From: Clostridia bacterium
Lineage (GTDB): Bacteria > Bacillota_A > Clostridia > Oscillospirales > CAG-272
Assembly (NCBI GenBank): GCA_017462125.1
Contig: JAFTRQ010000105.1
Location: forward strand, 1-35,530
Direction of reading: 5' to 3'
DNA: 35,530 nucleotides
Each line of letters starts with the position of its first letter. Positions within the stretch are counted from its first letter, which is position 1. Position numbers and translations under genes: made by a program. Positions 1 to 7,693 of this stretch are shown here, piece by piece. The notes beneath the pieces are model-generated. The model saw only the letters and a program-made list of their open reading frames with translations, searched no databases and was not told the DNA's origin.

Positions 1-109
1 AACCCTCTTTCCCATATGCGGCGTTTCTTTTGTAAGAGCAAATGCTTGCATTTGCGAGCCGAAGCGTAGCGTAGGCAGGTTTCATTTCCGCTGGTGGAAA
101 GAAATGAAC
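1..109. repeat. Fragment (right end) of MITE-like structured repeat
   Basis: Positions 1-32 (containing ATATGCGGCGTTTCTTTTG) match the right terminus of the repeat copy at 35333-35370 (TTATGCGGCGTTCTTTTCG). As in the full copies, a purine-rich flank hairpin follows (about 79-109, arms TTCATTTC / GAAATGAA). The rest of the element would lie left of the window. Between the two parts (34-75) are further short GC hairpins not found in the other copies. Nothing recognisable beyond a possible promoter is seen from 110 to 339. Confidence 0.6.
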
Positions 110-185
110 GTATTAAACAGTTCAATAAATCAAAATTTGAAGCAATCATTTTTATATACGCTTGCAACACGGTAGCCGTAAAGCT

Positions 186-215
186 TTGATTAAAATCCTC
201 ACGGTTTTATAAGAT
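186..215 (+). promoter_or_regulatory. Possible promoter of the toroid protein gene
   Basis: TTGATT (186-191) and TAAGAT (210-215) are 18 bases apart, about 125 bases upstream of the ATG at 340. The match is moderate and the region is AT-rich, so this is a weak call. Confidence 0.3.
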
Positions 216-339
216 AAAATGGCTACTCTATTGCCAATTTTTTGAAGGATTTTGCCTAAAAAGCTTGAGCAAAATTTTCAAAAAGACAATGCCGCGGCAT
301 TTTACTCCCCAAAAATTAAAATTTGAAAGGAATTTAACA

Positions 340-1347
340 ATGCAAACATACAATCTTGATAAAATCGTCCATTACGTACTCAAAGCAATCGAAGAACGCA
401 AGGTGGCTCCCGGCGCATACGTTCGCTGGCGAATTCAGAACAGCCAAGGCACAAGAAATATGGGCGTTACCGAATACGGCTGTGCCGACGCCGCCAATAT
501 GCTTTACACGCTTGGCTACTTCCCTCGCGACGTAGAGGAAAGAGCCGCTTTCGTGAAGGTGCTTCAGGGTATGCAGAAGCCCGACGGCCGCTTTGAGGAG
601 GCTACCCACCACACGCTCCACACCACGGCGCACTGCATTTCCGCCCTGGAGCTTTTCGATGCCGCCCCCGCGCTCCCCTTGACTTATCATATGGAGCATT
701 TCGGCACACCCGAGCAGGTGGTTGAGTTTCTTGAGACCCGCGATTGGTCGGGCGATCCTTGGGATCAATCCCATCAGGGCGCGGGCTTTTACGCGGCGAT
801 GGCTCTGACCTGCAATATGCCCCTTGAGTGGCACGACGCGTATTTCGATTGGCTTGCAGAGCACGTTGATCAGAAAACCGGTATTGGCCGCGAGGGCGCG
901 CACGACGGTAAGCGCAATATGATGCATCACCTTGCGGGCTGGTTCCACTATATGTTCAATCACGTTTACGCTCACCGTCCCTTCCCCAACGCCGAAAAGA
1001 CGGTGGACACCATGATCGACTATTACGACAATTCGCTGAAGAGCAACTCGGGCTTTGGAGGTGCTATCGGATTCTCCGAAATCGACTGGCTCTTCCTGCT
1101 CAATCGCGCCTCGATGCAGACGGGCCACCGCCGCGAGGAGGCAAAGGACCGTATGCGCGATTTTGCCGCAAAATACATTCCTTATCTTGAAAAGGATATT
1201 GAAAACGTATATAGCGTCAAGTTCGATGACCTACACGCTACCTTCGGTATGACCTGCGCGCTTGCAGAGCTTCAGATCGCACTTCCCGGAGAGATCAAGT
1301 CAACGAGACCCTTGAAAAACGTGATGGACAGAAGGCCTTTTATCTGA
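340..1347 (+). CDS. Putative alpha/alpha-toroid protein of unknown function
   Basis: A 335-aa protein starting at ATG 340, chosen because GAAAGG (325-330) sits at good distance; an upstream in-frame ATG at 265 has no such site. No signal peptide or membrane segment, so probably cytoplasmic. Residues about 75-105 carry a motif typical of alpha/alpha-barrel repeats (QKPDGRFEEATHHTLHTTAH, resembling prenyltransferase/squalene-cyclase-like QxxDGxF), and the chain is rich in Trp, His and aromatic pairs, as in toroid glycosidases and polysaccharide lyases. Conserved-looking polar clusters include GDPWDQSHQGAG and GREGAHDGKRNMMHH. I do not recognise the family. The neighbouring sugar-related genes make a role in glycan metabolism plausible, but this is inference only. 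A DMT transporter gene follows 80 bases downstream on the same strand. Confidence 0.7.
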   Translation: MQTYNLDKIVHYVLKAIEERKVAPGAYVRWRIQNSQGTRNMGVTEYGCADAANMLYTLGYFPRDVEERAAFVKVLQGMQKPDGRFEEATHHTLHTTAHCISALELFDAAPALPLTYHMEHFGTPEQVVEFLETRDWSGDPWDQSHQGAGFYAAMALTCNMPLEWHDAYFDWLAEHVDQKTGIGREGAHDGKRNMMHHLAGWFHYMFNHVYAHRPFPNAEKTVDTMIDYYDNSLKSNSGFGGAIGFSEIDWLFLLNRASMQTGHRREEAKDRMRDFAAKYIPYLEKDIENVYSVKFDDLHATFGMTCALAELQIALPGEIKSTRPLKNVMDRRPFI

Positions 1348-1427
1348 TCGCAGTTTCATAACACTTTATTAAGCTTACCGCATATTATAACATCGCTATT
1401 GACGATAAAATTGAAGAAAATATACTT

Positions 1428-2294
1428 ATGTCATACGTATACTTGATATTATCCGTGTTTACCTTCGCTTCTTCAAGCATCTTTGGAAAGATCTTTAACA
1501 GACGTAACGAAGGAAAGCGCGACAGCGGCACGTTCTATAATTTTTTCTTACTGATCAGCGTCTTTTCAGGCTGGTGTGTGTTGTATGCCATTGATTATTC
1601 CTTTGACGCAAGCGTTTTATGGTATTCCGCCCTTTTCGGTATTTGCTATACCGTAACCAATATCGGAAGTATTAATGCCTTAAAGCACGGCCCCGTGGCT
1701 CTGACCGCCTCGCTGGTTGGATTATCCTTGATATTAACTACCGTATGGGGCTTCTTCTTTTGGGACGCTGAAATATCAACTCCCGTGATCCTTGGTCTTG
1801 TGCTTGTGGTGTGTTCAATCATACTATGCTTATACTCAAAGGAAAAAGAGAAAAAAGCCATTTCCTTAAAGTGGCTATTTTACGTTTCGATCGCTTTTTT
1901 CGGGAATGCGGGATCATCTATCATTCAGCGCACGCAGCAGATCAAATACGGCGGACAGCACGGAAATATGCTGATGATGTTTGCCACAGGCTTCTCGGCG
2001 ATGATGTACCTGTTCATCTATTTGCGAAGCAACAGGAGTGACAGTAAGGTTATGCTGAAAAGCTCTTGGTGGCTACCGATATTGGCGGGCGTTTTCAACA
2101 TAGCGCTCAACGCTTTGGTTATGCTGATGGCACTGACCGATCTGTCACCAAGCTTCGTCTACCCCACTGTCAGCGTGGGCGGACTCGCCGTCGTAGCCGT
2201 CTTTTCCCTCTTTGTATTTAAAGAAAAAATGCACTTCAGGCAGTGGATCGGCATCGGCATCGGCGCGGTAGCGGTGGTTTTATTATCGATCTGA
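1428..2294 (+). CDS. DMT/EamA-superfamily membrane transporter
   Basis: A 288-aa, very hydrophobic protein with about ten predicted transmembrane segments arranged as two similar halves, the usual layout of drug/metabolite transporter (EamA-like) proteins of about 300 aa. The first helix starts at residue 2 (YVYLILSVFTFASSSIFGK), and the C-terminal helix pair ends in GIGIGAVAVVLLSI. Substrate cannot be read from sequence; family members export or import small metabolites and sugars. The start at ATG 1428 has only a weak ribosome-binding site (GAAGAA). It may be co-transcribed with the upstream toroid gene and is followed at once by a strong terminator shared with the convergent PHP gene. Base composition is more AT-rich than the 6-18 kb cluster. 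Confidence 0.85.
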   Translation: MSYVYLILSVFTFASSSIFGKIFNRRNEGKRDSGTFYNFFLLISVFSGWCVLYAIDYSFDASVLWYSALFGICYTVTNIGSINALKHGPVALTASLVGLSLILTTVWGFFFWDAEISTPVILGLVLVVCSIILCLYSKEKEKKAISLKWLFYVSIAFFGNAGSSIIQRTQQIKYGGQHGNMLMMFATGFSAMMYLFIYLRSNRSDSKVMLKSSWWLPILAGVFNIALNALVMLMALTDLSPSFVYPTVSVGGLAVVAVFSLFVFKEKMHFRQWIGIGIGAVAVVLLSI

Positions 2295-2302
2295 AAAGGA
2301 CA

Positions 2303-2340
2303 AAAAACGGATACCCGTCTTAATGGGTATCCGTTTTTTT
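2303..2340. terminator. Bidirectional intrinsic terminator
   Basis: A stem formed by AACGGATACCC and GGGTATCCGTT, flanked by an A-run on the left and T7 on the right. It serves the transporter gene on the + strand and, read in reverse, the convergent PHP gene, whose restored stop is at 2343. Confidence 0.9.
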
Positions 2341-2342
2341 GT

Positions 2343-3370
2343 TTAATCGAAAAGGTCTTCCGTGAAATAAGCGTTCGTACAAGCTGTTTTACCCTGTTTA
2401 TCGGTGACAGTTATGCGGAAGTATCTCCATTCGGGCTTCATCGAGAAAGTAGCTTCGGTAACCGTACCGCCCTCATCGTCAAGTGCTGTCTCCGCGTGTC
2501 TAACGCCGTAATTACACACGATCTTGTCCGCTTCGGAGCATTTTATGAAAACCTTTCCTTCGTCAAAGGATAATTCGTAGATCTCCGGACCTCTGGAGGC
2601 ATAAACTGACCATCCTCCAGCGCTTTCGTGATGGTTCTGTAATCAAGGCTTTCCGCCTTGATCATCGTCCACGCGACTCCCGAGTCGCATCTGCGAGAGG
2701 TCACCTCATGTACGTTGTGGCTGTCATCGGCACCGATGCAATAAATCTTCTTGCCGCCCATCAGCATATCGTCATAGATACGGGGATTGTAATCGGCATA
2801 GCCTTCCGTAAGCGTGCTTCCGTTATACATTTCAAAGGCGTGCATGCCGTCATAGCCCATGTAATCGGGATAGGATTCCAAAGACCATGTCGGGTGGTTA
2901 TACGTAACGAAGAAGCCCTTTTCTCTCGCCTCACGCATCATTTTACTGATCGGCTCGCTACCGTAAGCGCGAATATAATTGGGCTCGTTCTCGTCAAACT
3001 GAACCTGTGTGCGATAATTCAGTGCATTTCCGAACAGATAGCCCGCCCTATGCCAAAAGGGCTGAATCATATTTTCGGGATCAAGAGCGATAAAGCATAT
3101 ATGGCAGACCTTGGCATCATACATCTCATAGTGCTTGGAGGTATCGTAGAGATCGACCTCGAAGCCGTGAAGCACGATAAAATTCTCGTCGTTCAAATGA
3201 TCCTGGGAGATCATTACGTTGTGATCGGTAAAGGCAACGACCGAATAGCCTTTATCTACGTATATCTTTTTGACCTCCTCGGGTGTTTTTCTTCCATCCG
3301 AAACAGTAGAATGACAATGAAGATTCGCTTTGTAAAAGTTTCCGCTTTCGTTTAATAAATACTTTTTCAT
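2343..3370 (-). pseudogene. PHP-domain phosphoesterase, broken by a one-base frameshift
   Basis: The N-terminal part (about 255 residues from ATG 3370) is a PHP metal-dependent phosphoesterase: NLHCHSTVSDG supplies the H-x-H motif, FTDHN and TYNHPTW supply further metal ligands. The open frame then runs into unrelated residues and stops at 2543. Translating the next frame from about 2600 down to a TAA at 2343-2345 gives a sensible C-terminal domain (SRGPEIYELSFDEGKVFIKC onward, ending TEDLFD) directly joining GQF. Inserting one A at the AAA run 2603-2605 (T on the coding strand) restores GQFYASRGPE and a protein of about 342 aa. So this is either a real inactivating or phase-variable deletion, or a sequencing or assembly error. 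The start at 3370 is preferred over the in-frame ATG at 3382 because GGAG lies 8 bases before it. Confidence 0.85.
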
Positions 3371-3376
3371 ACTAAA

Positions 3377-3411
3377 CTCCATTCTGCCGCTCGCGGCGGC
3401 ACCAATAGTAG
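3377..3411 (-). promoter_or_regulatory. Leader hairpin shared with fbp
   Basis: Just upstream of the Shine-Dalgarno there is a GC-rich hairpin (GCCGC / GCGGC) preceded by CTATTGGTGC and followed by ATGGAG. The same arrangement precedes fbp (20238-20272). The hairpin ends within a few bases of the ribosome-binding site, so it could affect translation. This is inferred from two copies only. Confidence 0.5.
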
Positions 3412-3447
3412 ATTGGAGAGGTTTTGCATTGCTCGACCCTCTGCCCT

Positions 3448-3476
3448 ATTTTATAATACCCCCGGCCTTTTTGCAA
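3448..3476 (-). promoter_or_regulatory. Probable promoter of the PHP-domain gene
   Basis: Read on the minus strand: TTGCAA (3471-3476), a 17-base spacer, then TAAAAT (3448-3453), about 80 bases upstream of the ATG at 3370. The -10 is near consensus, the -35 moderate. Confidence 0.5.
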
Positions 3477-3747
3477 TACTTTTTTAGTTTAATATTAATT
3501 TTTATACTTTTTTTACGAAATATCATACTTTTTTAGGTGCGATTTTCTATTTGTTAACACAAAATTCCGAAACGAAGTGCTCTTGCGTGAGCCTCGGCAA
3601 GATACTTATAATTACCTTTTGACAATAAATTTTTATTTATACAAAGGCGGCAGAATGATAATTTTAGCAAAGCATTTTTAGAACATTTTATATTGACAAA
3701 AAGGTGTTAATAAAAAAACCTTGCGTTTCACCCAACAAAATGGATAG

Positions 3748-3789
3748 CCGAACGGGAGTTGAACCGAATTGGTTCGGCTCCCGTTCAGC
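3748..3789. repeat. Long inverted repeat (hairpin) between PHP and lipoprotein genes
   Basis: Outer arms GAACGGGAG (3750-3758) and CTCCCGTTC (3778-3786) enclose inner arms GAACC and GGTTC around a GAATT loop. It lies downstream of the minus-strand lipoprotein gene and may end its transcript, but no U-run follows directly. The remainder of the 3412-3827 gap is AT-rich and shows nothing I recognise beyond the PHP promoter. Confidence 0.6.
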
Positions 3790-3827
3790 TAGGCATTCTT
3801 CAAAAGGATAAGATTGCCTTTTTATAG

Positions 3828-4310
3828 TTAATAGCGGTTTGCCGCCCTGATGGCGTCGGGACTTCCGACGAAAACCACGTATCCACGTTTGCCAACAATC
3901 AAACGGTCTGCTCTGACTCTGTCTGTCATTTTTTCATATGCTTCCATAGCATATTCTTCGCTTTCAAAATAATAAATGTTTATGCTGTTTCCCTTAGAAT
4001 CCGTTGCGTAAATTTTATTTTCAAGGCCCTCATACGAAGCGTAGATACCTTGCTTAGGGCCGGAGGTACTGACAGAATACCCCGCCTCTTCAAGACATTG
4101 TACCGCAACGTCAAAGCCCGAGGTCACCTTCAGTTCCGCACAATCCTTACAAACGTAATACTGCTCTCCACCGTATTCCTTCTTGACCATCCGAACACCG
4201 TAATTGCTTGCAGAACAATGATAGCACCGTTCCTCTTGGCAGGAGCATAAAGACGTCAATGCCATCATCAATATTAAAACAAAAATGCTGAAGCTGATAA
4301 CTCTTTTCAT
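3828..4310 (-). CDS. Small zinc-ribbon lipoprotein of unknown function
   Basis: A 160-aa protein with a short basic N-terminus, a hydrophobic helix (residues about 5-20) and a lipobox ending at Cys24 (LCSC), so probably exported and lipid-anchored. Right after the anchor is a pair of CxxC motifs (Cys29/Cys32 and Cys54/Cys57) that should bind one zinc or form disulfides. The remaining ~100 residues are an alpha/beta domain (for example NIYYFESEEYAMEAYEKM) with no family that I recognise. Start ATG 4310 is supported by GGAGG 6 bases upstream. It lies 50 bases downstream of the AraC gene on the same strand and could be read through from it. Confidence 0.75.
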   Translation of the reverse strand: MKRVISFSIFVLILMMALTSLCSCQEERCYHCSASNYGVRMVKKEYGGEQYYVCKDCAELKVTSGFDVAVQCLEEAGYSVSTSGPKQGIYASYEGLENKIYATDSKGNSINIYYFESEEYAMEAYEKMTDRVRADRLIVGKRGYVVFVGSPDAIRAANRY

Positions 4311-4360
4311 TATTTTCCTCCTTACTGCCAGGTTTTTGTGTATATATTTTTGAATGAATT

Positions 4361-5218
4361 TTACCCGTTTTCCGACAAGGATTTATACTTTCCCGGCGTC
4401 ATACCGACGTTCTTCTTGAAAACGCGGATGAATCCCGAGTAGTCTCCGAAGCCACAGAGCATTGCCGTTTCGGTCACGCTTTTTCCCGCCGCAAGCATCT
4501 TTTTCGCCTCGGTAATGCGCTTGGAGGTGATGTACTTTGCCACGGTGGTGCCGCAATGCTCCGAAAACAGGCGGCAGAGCTGATTGACCGAAAGATAGGA
4601 TGCCTTCGCCACGTGGTCGAGGGTCATAGGCTCGCCGAAATTGCGGTTGATATAGTCCATGGCAAGCTCGACCGCGGTGTTGGAATGGGAGCGGCTGTCA
4701 ACTCCCTCTCTTTCGAGGATGGCTCGGTTGATCTCGACCAGAATCTCGGTCATAATGCCGCGCTTGATCACGTCGTCGCCATACCCGCCCTCGCAGGAAA
4801 GCGTTGCAAGCCTTTGCTTCATTCGCTCGGCCTGCTCCTCGGACAAATGCACCCGATGATCGAAGCCGTGCTTATGAGGATAGAAGCACTTGGAAAGATC
4901 GGTCTTATTTGTGGAGCAGTTATGGATGAACTCGGGGCTGATCTGAAAAACGTAGCGATGAAAGCTCTTATCGGGATCGTACGTGATCTTGTGCGCCTCA
5001 AACTGATTGATGACGAACACGTCGTTGTCGTGCACGTCGTACAGCTGACCGCCGATGAGGAAGCTTTTGCCGCCCGAAATGCAGAAAAAGACCTCACAGC
5101 AATCGTGGATATGTATATTGGGATTTGGATTGCGCTCCTCGGAATAGTATATGCCGAAGCTGGTGTTGTCACAAGCGTGGGCAATGGCGAGAGAGCAGCT
5201 TTCAAATACGCATTTCAT
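4361..5218 (-). CDS. AraC-family transcriptional regulator
   Basis: A 285-aa protein with an N-terminal cupin-like sensor (residues about 30-100; IHIHDCCEVFFCISGG and a following beta-rich stretch) and a C-terminal double helix-turn-helix of the AraC/XylS type (residues about 185-280; LDHVAKASYLSVNQLCRLF and ETAMLCGFGDYSGFIRVFKK). This is the usual architecture of regulators sensing sugars or uronates. It is divergent from the glycan cluster that begins at 6000 and is its nearest regulator, so it is a candidate activator. A roughly 500-bp structured repeat now lies between the two. Ribosome-binding site is weak (AAGAAAGCGAG). Confidence 0.9.
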   Translation of the reverse strand: MKCVFESCSLAIAHACDNTSFGIYYSEERNPNPNIHIHDCCEVFFCISGGKSFLIGGQLYDVHDNDVFVINQFEAHKITYDPDKSFHRYVFQISPEFIHNCSTNKTDLSKCFYPHKHGFDHRVHLSEEQAERMKQRLATLSCEGGYGDDVIKRGIMTEILVEINRAILEREGVDSRSHSNTAVELAMDYINRNFGEPMTLDHVAKASYLSVNQLCRLFSEHCGTTVAKYITSKRITEAKKMLAAGKSVTETAMLCGFGDYSGFIRVFKKNVGMTPGKYKSLSENG

Positions 5219-5292
5219 TTTTTGTCTCGCTTTCTTGGGGTTAATGTATTTGGATTTGAATTATGATTTATCGGATTGTTTTTTTATGTTCA

Positions 5293-5806
5293 TTTTCTGC
5301 CCGCGTCGGCAGAAAACGAACCAAAAGAACGCCGCATAAGGGGGAGAGGGTCTCACGGTCCAAAACGCAGCGGAGCCGCATTTTCGCCCGTTTCAACATC
5401 CTCTCCACCCTTATGGATCCCAACTTGCGCGAAGCGCAATGTTAACACTCCTGCTGTTGGTGGATTGAAGAATGACTTGCTTAAGTGAATTTATCTCAAA
5501 TTTAAAGAGGCTTTCCCTTCGGGAAAGACCGGCTTCGCCGATAAGGCAGACGGTTTTATTAAGATCACGGCTATAATTTATGCGGCGGCAGAAGGGTTTC
5601 ACTTGTTCCAACTGACAAGCCCACGCTCGTGAGCGCACCCCGAAGGGGTGAGAGCTCACAGAGGGGGTGGGGGCTTGGGTGAGGGGGAGATGTTGAAAAT
5701 CAAATGAAATCCGAACAATTTATTGTTTGGATTTTGTTTGATTGAGACCTCCCCATCCCCAAGCGGCGTTCTTTTCGTCCTTTTCTTTCGACGCGGAAAG
5801 AAAAGG
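5293..5806. repeat. MITE-like structured repeat, copy 1
   Basis: A 514-bp non-coding element delimited by two flank hairpins (arms 5293-5301/5308-5316 and 5779-5789/5796-5806). Inside the left flank is a terminus with AACGCCGCATAAGGGGGAGA, and on the right its inverse in shortened form (AAGCGGCGTTCTTTT). The core from about 5415 to 5610 is roughly 85% identical by eye to 35033-35217 and contains small hairpins (TTGCGCGAAGCGCAA, CTTTCCCTTCGGGAAAG, GGCTTCGCC). No credible protein is encoded: short open frames differ between copies. It fills most of the 5219-5999 gap, between the AraC regulator and the glycan cluster. Confidence 0.8.
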
Positions 5807-5935
5807 ACATATAAAACCCACTAATTTAACCTTCCAACCCCAACTAACCCAATCATCCCCCACATTATATCACACAATGGTGAGAATTGCAACATTTTAA
5901 TTGAAATTTGCCTGTTTTTTTGCAAAAAAATATGT

Positions 5936-5967
5936 TACAATGAAAATGAGATAATAGTAATTACTAT
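5936..5967 (+). promoter_or_regulatory. Candidate -10 box and palindromic operator of the glycan cluster
   Basis: TACAAT at 5936-5941 is a good -10 box without a clear -35 at standard spacing. Twelve bases after it lies a perfect 14-base palindrome, ATAGTAATTACTAT (5954-5967), near the expected transcription start. That is a typical position for a repressor operator. An AGGAGG ribosome-binding site and ATG 6000 follow. Confidence 0.45.
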
Positions 5968-5999
5968 ATATCGTAAATATTATTACAGGAGGTATATAA

Positions 6000-7676
6000 A
6001 TGCTGACTTTCAGAATCACCGACGCGGGCGGACAGCTGCTTTTCGAGCGCACGGGTATGACGATCGCCGAAACCTATTGCGGCAAGCTGGAAGCGGGCTA
6101 CAAGCTCTCGGTCTCTCTGCAGAACTGCGAGTTTATCGCCGTCAAGCTTGACCCCACGCTTGAGGAAAGCATCATCTGGGTACCGAACAAGTCGTTTGAG
6201 TTCATCATTCCCGAGAAAAAGGTCAGAGCCGCATGCTATGCCAAGGAAGCCTTTGAGGGCGACAGCCACCCGATCTCGGTTCGTGAGCCCGACGACGAGG
6301 AGATCTATGCATACAGACAGATCTCGCTCAATTCCCACGACCTGCGCGGCAAAAGAAAGACTTACCCCCACGCGTCGGCAAACTTCGTCACCCGTGACGA
6401 GGCCTGCTTCTTTGAGAGAAACGCCATCGACGGCGTGATCAACAATCAAGGACACGGCGGCTTCCCCTATCATTCATGGGCGGGCGGCGCGCGTGAGGAC
6501 ATTGAATGGACGCTCGATTTCGGGCGCGACGTGGAGGTTGACAAGCTGGTATTTTTCCTGCGCGCCGATTTCGCGCACGACCCCATAACCGGTATTCCCC
6601 ACGACTCTTATTGGAAGAACATCGACATCGAGTTCTCCGACGGTGAGGTGATCCACGGTGAATTTACCATGGACAACACCGATCTCAACCCCGCTAATTC
6701 GACGGGCATCGCAATCGAATTCGAGAAAAAGGTGACTCGTACTATTCACTTATTCAATTTCAGACAGGTTACCGAGGTGCTTTCCTTTGCGGCGCTGACG
6801 CAATTTCAGGCATTCGGAACGTATATTAAGGAGGATTTAAGTAAAATGGAAGTAAGACAGGCATCGAACGCAAAAGACGTTAAGCACTACACAACAGAGA
6901 GACTTCGCGAGGAGTTCCACATCGCAAACCTTTTCACAAAGGATAACATCAGAATGGTTTACAGCCATATCGACAGAATCATCACCGCGGGTCTTATGCC
7001 CGTTCGTCAGACCCTCAAGCTTGAGGCAGGCAAGGAGCTTGCTGCGGAGTATTTCCTTGAGAGACGTGAGATGGGTTGTATCAACGTTGGCGGTAAGGGT
7101 ATCATCACCGTTGACGGTGTTGAATACGAAATGAACCCCAGAGACGGTATTTACATCGGTATGGGCAGCAAGGACATCACCTTCAAGAGCTGTGACGAAA
7201 ATCAGCCCGCAAAGTTCTACGTAAGCTCCTGCCCCGCTCACACCACATATCCGATTGTGAAGATCGACATCGAGAAGGCTGCTAAGCGTCCTCTCGGTAC
7301 CGTTGAGGATTGCAACAAGAGAGTCATCAATCAGTACATCCATCCCGCAGTGCTCAAGACCTGCCAGCTCTCTATGGGTCTGACTCAGCTCGATCCCGGC
7401 TCCAACTGGAACACCATGCCCAGCCACACCCACGACAGACGTATGGAGGTTTACTTCTACTTCGATATGGGTGAGAACGATGTTGTATTCCATATGATGG
7501 GTGAGCCCACCGAGACAAGACACATCATTATGCACAACGAAGAGGCTGTTATTTCTCCCTCTTGGTCGATCCACTCCGGTGTCGGTACAAAGAACTATTC
7601 CTTCATCTGGGCTATGTGCGGCGAGAATCAGGATTTCGACGACATGGATCACATCCAGACCAAGGATCTGCTTTGA
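6000..7676 (+). CDS. kduI: Jelly-roll (discoidin-like) domain fused to 5-keto-4-deoxyuronate isomerase KduI
   Basis: One 558-aa open frame with two parts. Residues 1-282 look like a beta-sandwich carbohydrate-binding domain (F5/8 type C-like: YPHASANFVTRD, IEWTLDFGRDVEVDKLVFFL). Residues 283-558 are a complete 276-aa KduI (4-deoxy-L-threo-5-hexosulose-uronate ketol-isomerase, EC 5.3.1.17), with the zinc ligands His194, His196, Glu201 and His243 counted from its own Met (SHTHDRRMEVYF and SIHSG). KduI converts the open-chain product of unsaturated uronates to 2,5-diketo-3-deoxygluconate in the cytoplasm. An ideal AAGGAGG (6828-6834) precedes the internal ATG at 6846, so KduI can be made separately. 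The fusion may result from loss of one T in GTATATTAAGG: with ATTTAA the upstream gene would stop just before that site. The KduI call is firm; whether the fusion is real is uncertain. Confidence 0.9.
   Translation: MLTFRITDAGGQLLFERTGMTIAETYCGKLEAGYKLSVSLQNCEFIAVKLDPTLEESIIWVPNKSFEFIIPEKKVRAACYAKEAFEGDSHPISVREPDDEEIYAYRQISLNSHDLRGKRKTYPHASANFVTRDEACFFERNAIDGVINNQGHGGFPYHSWAGGAREDIEWTLDFGRDVEVDKLVFFLRADFAHDPITGIPHDSYWKNIDIEFSDGEVIHGEFTMDNTDLNPANSTGIAIEFEKKVTRTIHLFNFRQVTEVLSFAALTQFQAFGTYIKEDLSKMEVRQASNAKDVKHYTTERLREEFHIANLFTKDNIRMVYSHIDRIITAGLMPVRQTLKLEAGKELAAEYFLERREMGCINVGGKGIITVDGVEYEMNPRDGIYIGMGSKDITFKSCDENQPAKFYVSSCPAHTTYPIVKIDIEKAAKRPLGTVEDCNKRVINQYIHPAVLKTCQLSMGLTQLDPGSNWNTMPSHTHDRRMEVYFYFDMGENDVVFHMMGEPTETRHIIMHNEEAVISPSWSIHSGVGTKNYSFIWAMCGENQDFDDMDHIQTKDLL
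6828..6848 (+). promoter_or_regulatory. Internal Shine-Dalgarno and start codon of kduI
   Basis: AAGGAGG at 6828-6834 lies 11 bases before ATG 6846, which is the family's normal first residue (MEVRQAS). This argues that kduI was, and may still be, translated as its own protein. Confidence 0.75.
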
Positions 7677-7693
7677 TCGCTAAAGCGACAGTT

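Noticed and set aside
5411..5659. Short open frames inside the MITE-like repeat
   Set aside because: They are not preserved in the second copy at 34.9-35.4 kb and are made of hairpin sequence.
7562..7693. Upstream extension of the lyase gene
   Set aside because: It overlaps the end of kduI; the signal peptide begins at ATG 7694.
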